Part shown: positions 1 to 5,973 of the stretch, piece by piece | Position numbering within the stretch: the first letter of the stretch is position 1 | Layout of the letters: each line of letters begins with the position of its first letter | From: Anaerolineae bacterium | GTDB lineage: Bacteria > Chloroflexota > Anaerolineae > Anaerolineales > UBA4823 | Direction: 5' to 3' | Assembly: GCA_030622805.1 (NCBI GenBank) | Contig: JAUXFR010000082.1 | Span: forward strand, 1-6,646 | Length of the DNA: 6,646 nt | Made by a program: the position numbers and the translations under genes | Notes under the pieces: generated by a model | What the model was told of the DNA's origin: nothing | The model's input: only the letters and a program-made list of their open reading frames with translations | Databases searched by the model: none

Positions 1-690
1 CATCGCCTTGAAAAATGTGTTTGCCATGCCCCCTCCGATCAGCACCTGGTCTGCCAATTCGAGCAGATTACGGATCACGCCGATCTTATCACTGACTTTT
101 GCGCCGCCCAGAATAGCTATAAATGGCAGCTGTGGATCTGCAATTGCCCCGTCGAGGTACTGGATTTCTTTCTCCATCAGGAATCCAGCCACACCGGGCA
201 AATAATGGGCAACACCCTCCGTAGAAGCGTGCGCGCGATGCGCGGAGCCAAAGGCATCGTTCACATACAGTTCTGCCAGAGAAGCGAGCTGTTCTGCCAT
301 GTGTGGATCGTTTTGCTTTTCACCTGGATGGAAGCGTGTGTTCTCTAACAGTACGACCTCTCCGGGCTGCAAATCCTGCGCAGCGTTTTCTGCCACCGGA
401 CCGACACAGTCCTCCACGAAGATAACGGAGCGCCCCAATAAATCAGCCAGATGCTCAGCCACCGGTTCAAGGGAGAAGGCAGGATCTGGTTCACCCTTTG
501 GACGTCCGAGGTGAGAGCATAGGATCAGAGCGGCATTGTGCTCCAGCAGGTAATTGATTGTAGGCAGCGCGGCCTTAATACGTGTATCATCTCCGACTTT
601 GCCGTCTTTGATGGGCACATTGAAGTCCACACGGACCAAGACTTTCTTATTATTTACATCGATATCGGTAATTATTTTTTTGCGAAACAT
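1..690 (-). CDS. pgk: Phosphoglycerate kinase, N-terminal part (truncated by window edge)
   Basis: This cytoplasmic enzyme transfers phosphate from 1,3-bisphosphoglycerate to ADP, giving ATP and 3-phosphoglycerate. The reading frame is open from the ATG at 690 to the left edge: 230 codons of the roughly 390-400 usual for the family, covering the N-terminal substrate domain and the start of the nucleotide domain. Visible motifs are VRVDFNVP (residues 19-26), DTRI with Arg37, SHLGRPK (59-65), NTRFHPGE (117-124) with Arg119, the HRAHAS basic patch (151-156), GGAKVSDKIG (195-204) and GGGMANTF (219-226). All the substrate-binding Asp, Asn and Arg positions I can recognise are intact. GGAG at 700-697 lies 6 bases before the ATG and supports this start, although a small hairpin can cover it. 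It sits 80 bases downstream of gap on the same strand, the common gap-pgk order, and is probably cotranscribed with it. Confidence 0.97.
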   Translation of the reverse strand, partial: MFRKKIITDIDVNNKKVLVRVDFNVPIKDGKVGDDTRIKAALPTINYLLEHNAALILCSHLGRPKGEPDPAFSLEPVAEHLADLLGRSVIFVEDCVGPVAENAAQDLQPGEVVLLENTRFHPGEKQNDPHMAEQLASLAELYVNDAFGSAHRAHASTEGVAHYLPGVAGFLMEKEIQYLDGAIADPQLPFIAILGGAKVSDKIGVIRNLLELADQVLIGGGMANTFFKAM

Positions 691-695
691 TGTTC

Positions 696-709
696 TCTCC
701 ACAGGGAGA
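696..709 (-). promoter_or_regulatory. Small hairpin covering the pgk Shine-Dalgarno site
   Basis: In the minus-strand transcript, UCUCC (709-705) can pair with GGAGA (700-696) across a four-base CUGU loop. This 5-bp stem buries the only good Shine-Dalgarno sequence of pgk. Its left arm shares bases 707-709 with the base of the larger gap-pgk stem-loop, so the two structures compete at their junction. The pairing is read directly from the sequence. A role in lowering or tuning pgk translation is inference. Confidence 0.4.
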
Positions 710-755
710 AGTGCGGATTGCGCTTCCTACTAACGTATTGGCAATTCGCACTTCT
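707..755 (-). promoter_or_regulatory. gap-pgk intercistronic stem-loop
   Basis: A 15-base inverted repeat has arms at 707-721 and 741-755, with 14 of 15 positions complementary and a 19-base loop. In the minus-strand mRNA the single mismatch is A746 opposite C716. The hairpin begins 16 bases after the gap stop codon and ends just before the pgk ribosome-binding site. No U-run follows it, so it does not look like an intrinsic terminator. A stable intercistronic hairpin at this junction could protect the 3' end of gap mRNA and give unequal gap and pgk levels, as reported for the gap-pgk operon of Zymomonas mobilis. Confidence 0.6.
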
Positions 756-770
756 ATGGGTGGTTCGCTA

Positions 771-1793
771 TTACAGGCTTTCAGCCATCAGAGCAGCAAG
801 GTCGGCTGTGCGGACGGAGTAGCCCCATTCATTGTCGTACCAGGCGACCAACTTCACCAGCGTCCCTTTCTCTGACCCCAAAACCTGAGTGAATTCAAGA
901 TCAACTGATGAGCTGAAATCGCTGCCCTTAAAGTCAATACTGACCAGAGGCTCATCCACGGCTTCCAGGATGCCCTTCAACTCACCGGAAGCTGCATCGC
1001 GATAAGCCTGGCGCAGTTCCTCAGTAGTCGTTGGCACTTCAATTTCAGCGGTTAAATCTATCACTGACACCGTGGGGGTGGGAACGCGCAGGGCGTAGCC
1101 ATCAATTTTACCTGCAAGGTCCGGGATAACCAGTTTCAAGGCGCGGGCAGCACCGGTTGTCGTGGGGATTATGTTCATCGCTGCAGCCCGTGCGCGCCTG
1201 AGGTCCTTGTGCGGCATATCCAGGATGCGCTGACCGCTTGTATAGGAGTGGATGGTGGTCATAAAACCACGCACAATCTTAAAATTATCGTGCAGCACCT
1301 TCACTGCCGGTGCCAGACCATTGGTTGTACATGAAGCGTTCGAAACAACGTTATGGTTAATCGGGTCGTAAAGGTCGTCGTTCACTCCCAGAACTATTGT
1401 GAGATCTTCTCCTTTAGCCGGAGCAGAGATAATTACTTTCTTAGCTCCACCTTTGGTGATATGAACTTCTGCACTCTCCTTAGTCCTGAAAAGACCGGTG
1501 CTTTCAATCACAATCTCGACACCCATCTCACCCCAAGGGATATTGCCCGGATCCCTTTCTGTGAACGCTTTTACAGATTTGCCATCGATGATCAGCTCGC
1601 CATCGCCGACCTGCACATCGCCATCGAAACGACCGTAGTTCGAGTCGTACTTCAGCAGGTGAGCCATTGTGTTAAGATCGCCGATGTCGTTAAATGCTAC
1701 GACTTCCAATTCATCGGGGTGATCGTCCCGAATCGCTTTTAACACCTGTCGCCCTATGCGACCGAAACCATTGATACCAACTTTGACAGTCAT
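771..1793 (-). CDS. gap: Glyceraldehyde-3-phosphate dehydrogenase, type I (NAD-type)
   Basis: This cytoplasmic enzyme oxidises and phosphorylates glyceraldehyde-3-phosphate to 1,3-bisphosphoglycerate, reducing NAD+. The 340-residue protein is full length for the family. The Rossmann motif GINGFGRIGR spans residues 6-15. Asp36 in VVAFND is the conserved acidic residue that favours NAD over NADP, and Pro194 in LDMPHKDLRRARAAA fits the NAD-type glycolytic GapA form. The catalytic motif SNASCTTN places the nucleophile at Cys155 and the base at His182. YDNEWGYS (319-326) is the conserved C-terminal signature. I start at the ATG at 1793 because GGAGG (1803-1799) lies 5 bases upstream and the protein then opens directly on the Rossmann fold. 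An in-frame ATG at 1853 would add 20 residues unlike the family. The gene lies 87 bases after yvcK and 80 bases before pgk. Confidence 0.98.
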   Translation of the reverse strand: MTVKVGINGFGRIGRQVLKAIRDDHPDELEVVAFNDIGDLNTMAHLLKYDSNYGRFDGDVQVGDGELIIDGKSVKAFTERDPGNIPWGEMGVEIVIESTGLFRTKESAEVHITKGGAKKVIISAPAKGEDLTIVLGVNDDLYDPINHNVVSNASCTTNGLAPAVKVLHDNFKIVRGFMTTIHSYTSGQRILDMPHKDLRRARAAAMNIIPTTTGAARALKLVIPDLAGKIDGYALRVPTPTVSVIDLTAEIEVPTTTEELRQAYRDAASGELKGILEAVDEPLVSIDFKGSDFSSSVDLEFTQVLGSEKGTLVKLVAWYDNEWGYSVRTADLAALMAESL

Positions 1794-1848
1794 TTGTGCC
1801 TCCAAAAAATAGTTTGTTAATGAAATTTGGTATTTTACAGTGGACTCC

Positions 1849-1867
1849 AACACGAAACGTGCGTGTT
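1849..1867. promoter_or_regulatory. Palindrome in the yvcK-gap intergenic region
   Basis: The plus strand reads AACACGAAACGTGCGTGTT, in which AACACG and CGTGTT are perfect 6-bp inverted arms separated by 7 bases. A second palindrome, CACGAAACGTG, overlaps it at 1851-1861. It lies 13 bases beyond the yvcK stop codon, and no T-run follows on the minus strand, so a terminator is unlikely. If the possible gap promoter at 1883-1891 is used, the palindrome falls at about +10 to +28, a typical position for a repressor operator. An operator role, or a 5'-UTR hairpin, is inference. Confidence 0.35.
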
Positions 1868-1880
1868 ATCTTCCAACCCC

Positions 1881-3215
1881 CTATTCTACCAGAGGACCGG
1901 TGCGTTCCTGGTATAAATCCATAATGACTCTGGTTATTTTTTTTGAATCATGACGGTAAGGACGCTGCTCGTCAATCACATCTGCCTTATAAATTGCATA
2001 ATCATCTTCCAGTTCGTCACCCGGATAAACCCAATTCACATCTTCTGGAAGCTCGCCGATGAACGCGGTATTACAAACAGATACATCTATTAAATCGCTT
2101 CCTACATGGTCTTCGAGAATCTGCAGGTGATCCTCACAGGTCAAGCCGTCTGTCTCACCCTTCTGAGTGGCTACATTACATACATAAACTTTCAGCGCAC
2201 GACTGGAGCGGATCGCTTCCACCAGGTCCGAAACTAACAGATTTGGCAAGATACTGGTATAAAGACTCCCGGGACCAATGACGATCAGATCCGCAGATAG
2301 GATCGCCTGGATAGCTCTCGGGTAGGCTGGCGGGCTGCTCGGTTCTAACCAGACACGCCTGATCCTGCCTGCCATCTGGGGAATCTTACTTTCTCCAGCC
2401 ACACGCAATTCCGTCCGGACGAGAGGCAGCTCTTTATCAGCCAACAGCACAACATCAGAAAGGGTAGACGGTACAACCTGCCCATGAACAGCCAACACCC
2501 GCCCTGATTCAGCGACGGCTTCTTCAAAACTACCCGTGATTTCAGCCATTGCACTGATAAATAGATTTCCAAACGAATGTCCGTTAAGCTGCGTATCCCC
2601 TTCCGGATAACGATACTGGAACAGCGCACCCAGCAGCGCTTCATCGTCTGACAGCGCGACCAGACAGTTTCGAATATCACCTGGAGGCAGCATGCCCCGC
2701 TCGCGCCTCAACCGCCCGGAAGAACCTCCATCATCCGCAACCGAAACAATTGCGGTGATCTTGTTGGAGTGCCGCTTGAATCCACGCAGCACGGTTGACA
2801 TGCCATGTCCCCCTCCTACAGCAACAATGCGTGGGCCGCGCTCACGGCGCCTGTGCGCTCTGAGCTCGTCCACAACTTTTTTCCCGGGTCGTACGAACGG
2901 GCGCATCAATGAACGGTTAAACTCAAGAATACCGATGACGATCATTGCCAGACCAAGACCACCGAAGATCAAAGCCCTGACCGGACGTGCGAGGAACCGC
3001 AGGGAAGCCGCTGAGAGCAGTGGCAGCCACCAGGTCTGCGGGGCAGTGCGATAGACCTCCAGGATCATGACGCCCAAACCAACAGCGATCAGCGTTATCC
3101 CAAGCAGTACCAACAACAACCAGCGCTTGACGCCCAAACCAGGTTTCAACCAGCGTGTTAATTCTCCCAACCGCTCCCCTAATCGTTGGTACCAGGTATT
3201 TTGACGATTTGACAT
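1881..3215 (-). CDS. yvcK: YvcK/GlmR-type CofD-like protein with N-terminal membrane anchor
   Basis: This 444-residue member of the CofD/UPF0052 fold belongs to the YvcK (GlmR, CuvA) branch, which binds UDP-sugars and links central carbon metabolism to cell-wall precursor supply in Bacillus, Listeria and Mycobacterium. The YvcK domain covers about residues 128-435. Signatures are GGGHGMSTVLRGFK (134-147), VSVADDGGSSGRLR (157-170), PPGDIRNCLVAL (177-188), HSFGNLFISAM (213-223) and GPGSLYTSILPNLLV (314-328). The N-terminal 127 residues are additional to the compact Firmicute form. They hold hydrophobic segments at about 32-52 and 82-98 with basic residues flanking both, which predicts two membrane helices with the catalytic-fold domain in the cytoplasm. 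The ATG at 3215 has no upstream Shine-Dalgarno; instead a strong promoter lies directly before it. It heads the unit that continues into gap and pgk. Confidence 0.93.
   Translation of the reverse strand: MSNRQNTWYQRLGERLGELTRWLKPGLGVKRWLLLVLLGITLIAVGLGVMILEVYRTAPQTWWLPLLSAASLRFLARPVRALIFGGLGLAMIVIGILEFNRSLMRPFVRPGKKVVDELRAHRRRERGPRIVAVGGGHGMSTVLRGFKRHSNKITAIVSVADDGGSSGRLRRERGMLPPGDIRNCLVALSDDEALLGALFQYRYPEGDTQLNGHSFGNLFISAMAEITGSFEEAVAESGRVLAVHGQVVPSTLSDVVLLADKELPLVRTELRVAGESKIPQMAGRIRRVWLEPSSPPAYPRAIQAILSADLIVIGPGSLYTSILPNLLVSDLVEAIRSSRALKVYVCNVATQKGETDGLTCEDHLQILEDHVGSDLIDVSVCNTAFIGELPEDVNWVYPGDELEDDYAIYKADVIDEQRPYRHDSKKITRVIMDLYQERTGPLVE
1883..1891 (-). promoter_or_regulatory. Possible internal promoter for gap (extended -10)
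   Basis: The minus strand reads TGG then TAGAAT (1888-1883), an extended -10 element matching TATAAT at 5 of 6 positions, and it overlaps the yvcK stop codon. No convincing -35 is present at 16-18 bases. Transcription would begin near 1876 and give a leader of about 83 bases containing the palindrome at 1849-1867 and the gap Shine-Dalgarno site. It could let gap-pgk be expressed above yvcK. Confidence 0.25.
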
Positions 3216-3224
3216 AGCGGCAAA

Positions 3225-3253
3225 ATCATAGCAGTGTTTGAGCAGATCGTCAA
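3225..3253 (-). promoter_or_regulatory. Sigma70-type promoter of yvcK, near-leaderless
   Basis: On the minus strand TTGACG (3253-3248) and TATGAT (3230-3225) each match the sigma70 consensus at 5 of 6 positions and are separated by exactly 17 bases. Only 9 bases lie between the -10 box and the yvcK ATG at 3215. The expected start point, about 3218, would leave a leader of roughly 3 bases. This agrees with the absence of any Shine-Dalgarno sequence before yvcK. Confidence 0.75.
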
Positions 3254-3274
3254 CATAAACTATATGCTGGGCTG

Positions 3275-3302
3275 TGGTCAGCAGTCTATGTTATGCTATA
3301 CT
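3275..3302 (+). promoter_or_regulatory. Probable promoter for the small ORF-recJ unit
   Basis: TATACT (3297-3302) matches the -10 consensus at 5 of 6 positions, and TGGTCA (3275-3280) matches the -35 at 4 of 6, with a 16-base spacer. The expected start point, about 3309, is one base before the ATG at 3310. It is back to back with the yvcK promoter, whose -35 box ends at 3253, so a regulator binding between them could affect both units. Confidence 0.5.
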
Positions 3303-3309
3303 ACCGCTC

Positions 3310-3462
3310 ATGGATTTGCAGATTATTGTTGAACTTGGTTATGCGCTATTATTTGAAACCTCTTTCCTCGATTTAAGTTCAACCATATCGATCGCAGCCG
3401 ATGGTAATACTACCAGACTGATGGACTCACATACACTGGTACAGCCTTTGCAACTGGAGTAA
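3310..3462 (+). CDS. Possible 50-residue small ORF leading into recJ
   Basis: This open frame encodes 50 residues beginning MDLQIIVELG and ending VQPLQLE. I do not recognise a family. The N-terminal third is hydrophobic, but I see no clear signal peptide or metal site. Two things argue for translation: the -10 box TATACT ends 7 bases before the ATG, predicting a leaderless mRNA, and the stop codon lies 4 bases before the recJ ATG, with the recJ Shine-Dalgarno inside its last codons. That layout suits translational coupling. Against it, a frame this short arises easily by chance, and the stretch may simply be the 5'-UTR of recJ. An in-frame ATG at 3274 lies upstream of the -10 box and is unlikely to be used from this promoter. 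Confidence 0.3.
   Translation: MDLQIIVELGYALLFETSFLDLSSTISIAADGNTTRLMDSHTLVQPLQLE
3328..3383 (+). repeat. Inverted repeat in the recJ leader
   Basis: GTTGAACTT (3328-3336) and AAGTTCAAC (3375-3383) are perfect 9-bp inverted arms around a 38-base loop, with two further G-U pairs possible inside. The loop can itself form GGTT/AACC pairing (3337-3340 with 3357-3360). The element lies between the predicted promoter and recJ, inside the possible small ORF. No T-run follows it, so it is not an intrinsic terminator. Confidence 0.4.
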
Positions 3463-3466
3463 ACCA

Positions 3467-5167
3467 ATGCCCGTATTGAAAAAACGATGGGTCGTCCCAG
3501 ATCCAATTACGAAAGAGCAGGCTGATATGTTAGCTGGATATCCAAGGATCATCCAGCAAATTCTCGTAAACCGGGGACACGAAACACGGGAGGCTGCAGA
3601 ACGTTTTTTGTATGCGGCGATCCCCAGCGGATCTGACCCGCTGTCAATGGTGGGTATACGAGAAGCAGTAACCAGGATCAAGCGGGCAATTTCCAACAAT
3701 GAGCGTATTGCAGTGTATGGCGATTATGATGTAGATGGCGTAACCGCGACAGCACTGCTGACCGAAGTTTTGGATAAGCTCGGGGCAGATGTGGAAGGAT
3801 ACATACCCAATCGTTTCGATGAGGGCTACGGTTTAAATAAAGAAGCCCTGAAGGATCTCCACGATCAGGGAAAAACGCTCGTTATCACCGTGGATTGCGG
3901 CATTCGCTCCCCTCGAGAAGTTGAATACGCGGCGGGTCTGGGGCTGGATATCATTATCAGCGACCACCACCATCCGTCCGACGAACTACCGCAAGCGGTT
4001 GCCATTATCAACCCCAAGCAGTCAAACGATGATTATCCGTATAAAGAACTTGCAGGGGTTGGGTTAGCTTACAAGCTCGCTTCTGCACTAAGCGACAACC
4101 AGGATCAGGTAGTCGAAGGATCTCTGGACCTGGTAGCGTTGGGTACCGTTGCGGACCTGGCACCGCTGGTGAATGAAAACCGCGCCCTGGTAAGAGCTGG
4201 ATTACGCTACATACGTGAACCGCATCGCCAGGGTCTCCGTTCACTGATCGGTGTATCGAGGCTGGATCCCCATAAAATTACGGCCAGAGATATCGGTTTT
4301 GTGCTTGGACCACGTCTGAACGCTGCGGGCAGATTGGATACCGCTTATGCTGCATTGGAGCTGCTGATGGCAAAGAACGTCGCCCTGGCAGCCAAGTTAG
4401 CGCAGATGCTGGACAACCAGAACCGCGAACGCCGTGAAATCACAAGGGAGGTCCAGGAACATGCTGAACAGCAGGCGCTGGATGGCGATCCTGATGCTTT
4501 GCTGCTTTTTGCAGCCGATCCCAGCTACAATATGGGGGTTGTTGGTCTGGCTGCATCTCGTCTGGTAGATCGCTTCTATCGTCCGTCTATTGTCGCCTTT
4601 GAGGGAGAGGAATACACACGCGGTTCCTGCCGCAGCATCCCGGAGTTCCACATTACAGACGCGCTCGACCGTTGTGCAGATTTGCTGGTACGGCATGGTG
4701 GGCACGCAGCGGCGGCCGGTTTTACGATACTCAATCAGAATCTGCCCGAATTCATAACACGCCTGCGGGAGCTGGCAGACCAACAACTGGCACAACTGGC
4801 TGACGATGATCTACTTAGACCTACGCTCACAGCTGATGTAGAACTGCCGCTTTCGGAGCTCAAACCAGACCTGCTGGAATACCTCAATATGCTCGAACCA
4901 ACCGGGCATGGAAATCCCCAGGCAAGGTTTATATCACGTGACTTATTCATCACGAGGTATAAAACTGTCGGAAGAGATGGCTCACATATTAAGTTTTCAG
5001 TCACAGACAGAAGCATCACATACGATGCAATTGCATTTCGCCAGGGGGAATGGGCAAAAAACATGCCGCCCAGAGTCGACCTGTTTTACACTTTTGAAGA
5101 AAACGAATATCAGGGGAGAAAATCCTTACAGCTCAATGTGAAAGATATGAGACCATCCGAAACATAG
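3467..5167 (+). CDS. recJ: Single-stranded-DNA-specific 5'-3' exonuclease RecJ
   Basis: RecJ degrades single-stranded DNA 5' to 3' in recombinational repair, mismatch repair and replication-fork processing, using a two-metal DHH-phosphoesterase site. The 566-residue protein is close to the family's usual length. The DHH domain shows VYGDYDVDG (83-91), VDCG (142-145), the name-giving SDHHH (165-169) and GTVADLAPL (226-234). The family segment RLNAAGRLDTA (283-293) is present. The DHHA1 domain carries GGHAAAAGF (411-419), and a C-terminal OB-fold-like region follows from about 450. All metal-ligand motifs are intact. The ATG at 3467 is chosen because GGAG (3456-3459) lies 7 bases upstream and the protein begins as RecJ proteins normally do. 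It follows the possible small ORF by 4 bases and converges on the glycosyltransferase gene with 26 bases between their stop codons. Confidence 0.97.
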   Translation: MPVLKKRWVVPDPITKEQADMLAGYPRIIQQILVNRGHETREAAERFLYAAIPSGSDPLSMVGIREAVTRIKRAISNNERIAVYGDYDVDGVTATALLTEVLDKLGADVEGYIPNRFDEGYGLNKEALKDLHDQGKTLVITVDCGIRSPREVEYAAGLGLDIIISDHHHPSDELPQAVAIINPKQSNDDYPYKELAGVGLAYKLASALSDNQDQVVEGSLDLVALGTVADLAPLVNENRALVRAGLRYIREPHRQGLRSLIGVSRLDPHKITARDIGFVLGPRLNAAGRLDTAYAALELLMAKNVALAAKLAQMLDNQNRERREITREVQEHAEQQALDGDPDALLLFAADPSYNMGVVGLAASRLVDRFYRPSIVAFEGEEYTRGSCRSIPEFHITDALDRCADLLVRHGGHAAAAGFTILNQNLPEFITRLRELADQQLAQLADDDLLRPTLTADVELPLSELKPDLLEYLNMLEPTGHGNPQARFISRDLFITRYKTVGRDGSHIKFSVTDRSITYDAIAFRQGEWAKNMPPRVDLFYTFEENEYQGRKSLQLNVKDMRPSET

Positions 5168-5186
5168 TATGACAGGGGGGACTTGA

Positions 5187-5202
5187 TAATTTACTAATTT
5201 AC
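5187..5202. repeat. Tandem 8-base repeat giving double stop codons
   Basis: TAATTTAC occurs twice in a row (5187-5194 and 5195-5202) across the end of the glycosyltransferase gene. On the minus strand it gives the terminal codons GTA AAT TAG followed at once by in-frame TAA, so the gene ends in two stops. It looks like a small local duplication. No hairpin with a T-run was found in the 26 bases between the convergent stops. Confidence 0.55.
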
Positions 5203-5883
5203 AAACCGGTACTTAACCAAAGTCCACACGGCGATGAAAGCATCCCCAATATGTATTTTTTTCCCTTCGCTATAATCCCTGGGATTGAAGCTGATTGGTA
5301 CTTCATAAATCCGCGCCTTCTTCTTCATCACTTTTGCCGTGAACTCCGGTTCGAAGTCAAAACTCTGTGCTTTAATATTCAAATCTTCCACAACTTCCCG
5401 TCGGAAGGCTTTATAACCGGTTTCCATGTCGGTAAGGATATTGTTGTAAAGCACATTGGTCATCAAAGTCAGCAGCTTGTTCGCGACCATGTGCCAGAAC
5501 ATCGCCGGGCGACGTGGACCTCCCAGGAAACGTGATCCATAGACCACATCCGCAATGTCCTCCTGGATTGGCTGCAGCAGGACCGGGTAATCACGGGGGT
5601 CATATTCCAGGTCTGCGTCCTGGATCAACAAAACGTCTCCCGTAGCATTTCTAATACCCGTGGTCACAGCAGCGCCCTTGCCTTTGTTCTGATCATGAAG
5701 GATTACCCTGATCGGACCTTTGCCATCCAGTTTTTCCAAGACTTTCCGGGTTCCATCTGTTGAACCATCATCCACAACGAGGATTTCATCAGCAGTGTCC
5801 ATAGCTTGAACCCGGCTGAGAATCTCTTCTATGGTATTGATTTCATTATAAACAGGCATAATAACAGTTATTTTCATGCACAT
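5194..5883 (-). CDS. GT2 glycosyltransferase, polyprenyl/dolichyl-phosphate sugar synthase-like
   Basis: This GT-A fold enzyme most likely transfers a sugar from a nucleotide donor to a polyprenyl-phosphate or other envelope acceptor at the inner face of the membrane; the exact substrate cannot be read from sequence. It has 229 residues, the size of the single-domain DPM1-like type without C-terminal membrane helices. Motifs are MPVYNE (9-14), VVDDGSTDGT (36-45), NKGKGAA (66-72), the metal-binding DAD within IQDADLEYDP (87-96), GSRF (116-119), TDMETGYKAFR (151-161), FEPEF (177-181) and PRDYSEGKK (201-209). The start is uncertain: ATG at 5883 has GAGG 10 bases upstream, whereas ATG at 5877 (protein starting MKITV) would be leaderless from the TATAAT at 5890-5885. 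It is divergent from the phosphodiesterase gene and convergent with recJ. Confidence 0.93.
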   Translation of the reverse strand: MCMKITVIMPVYNEINTIEEILSRVQAMDTADEILVVDDGSTDGTRKVLEKLDGKGPIRVILHDQNKGKGAAVTTGIRNATGDVLLIQDADLEYDPRDYPVLLQPIQEDIADVVYGSRFLGGPRRPAMFWHMVANKLLTLMTNVLYNNILTDMETGYKAFRREVVEDLNIKAQSFDFEPEFTAKVMKKKARIYEVPISFNPRDYSEGKKIHIGDAFIAVWTLVKYRFVN

Positions 5884-5884
5884 G

Positions 5885-5890
5885 ATTATA
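5885..5890 (-). promoter_or_regulatory. Consensus -10 box at the glycosyltransferase start
   Basis: A perfect TATAAT on the minus strand lies 7 bases before the ATG at 5877 and 1 base before the ATG at 5883. If it is a promoter, the transcript would begin near 5878 and be leaderless from 5877, excluding the upstream ATG and the GAGG sequence. The -35 position holds TACCAA, a poor match, so an unrelated upstream start that uses the Shine-Dalgarno site remains possible. Confidence 0.4.
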
Positions 5891-5929
5891 CTTCCTCTCT
5901 ATGGATGTTGGTATGACCACAATTCAGTG

Positions 5930-5944
5930 ATGAAAGTCTTTCAT
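5930..5944. promoter_or_regulatory. 15-bp perfect palindrome between divergent genes
   Basis: ATGAAAG, a central T, and CTTTCAT form a perfect 7+1+7 inverted repeat. Its centre (5937) lies about midway between the two divergent -10 boxes, 40 bases from the phosphodiesterase box and 47 from the glycosyltransferase box. It is too short and has too small a loop for an RNA hairpin, so a binding site for a dimeric regulator of one or both genes is the natural reading. The regulator is unknown. Confidence 0.45.
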
Positions 5945-5973
5945 AGAACTCAAAGCTTGTGAAATTAATCGCA

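Noticed and set aside
1353..1742. 129-codon plus-strand open frame inside gap
   Set aside because: It lies wholly antisense to a clearly conserved gene, has no family resemblance and no start signals; it is a shadow of the gap reading frame.
1794..1853. Longer gap start at ATG 1853
   Set aside because: It would add 20 residues unlike GAPDH proteins, lacks a Shine-Dalgarno and lies across the palindrome; ATG 1793 has GGAGG at ideal spacing.
3273..3280. TGTGGTCA shared with the minus strand at 5921-5914, as a common regulatory site
   Set aside because: One shared 8-mer in 6.6 kb is weak, and its distance to the -10 box differs between the two places (16 versus 23 bases from TGGTCA).
3252..3292. 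AACATA/TATGTT inverted repeat and TGCTG/CAGCA arms in the yvcK-recJ divergent region
   Set aside because: The arms are 5-6 bp and overlap promoter elements with AT-rich composition; chance is a sufficient explanation.
3216..3466. tRNA or riboswitch in the longest intergenic stretch
   Set aside because: No cloverleaf, T-loop consensus or recognised riboswitch core could be assembled; only the 9-bp inverted repeat stands out.
3427..3699. 90-codon minus-strand frame across the recJ start
   Set aside because: It is antisense to the conserved RecJ N-terminus, and its protein shows no recognisable domain.
5168..5230. Bidirectional terminator between recJ and the glycosyltransferase gene
   Set aside because: The only inverted repeat seen (GGACTT at 5179-5184 with AAGTCC at 5220-5225) has 6 bp, a 35-base loop and no T-run.
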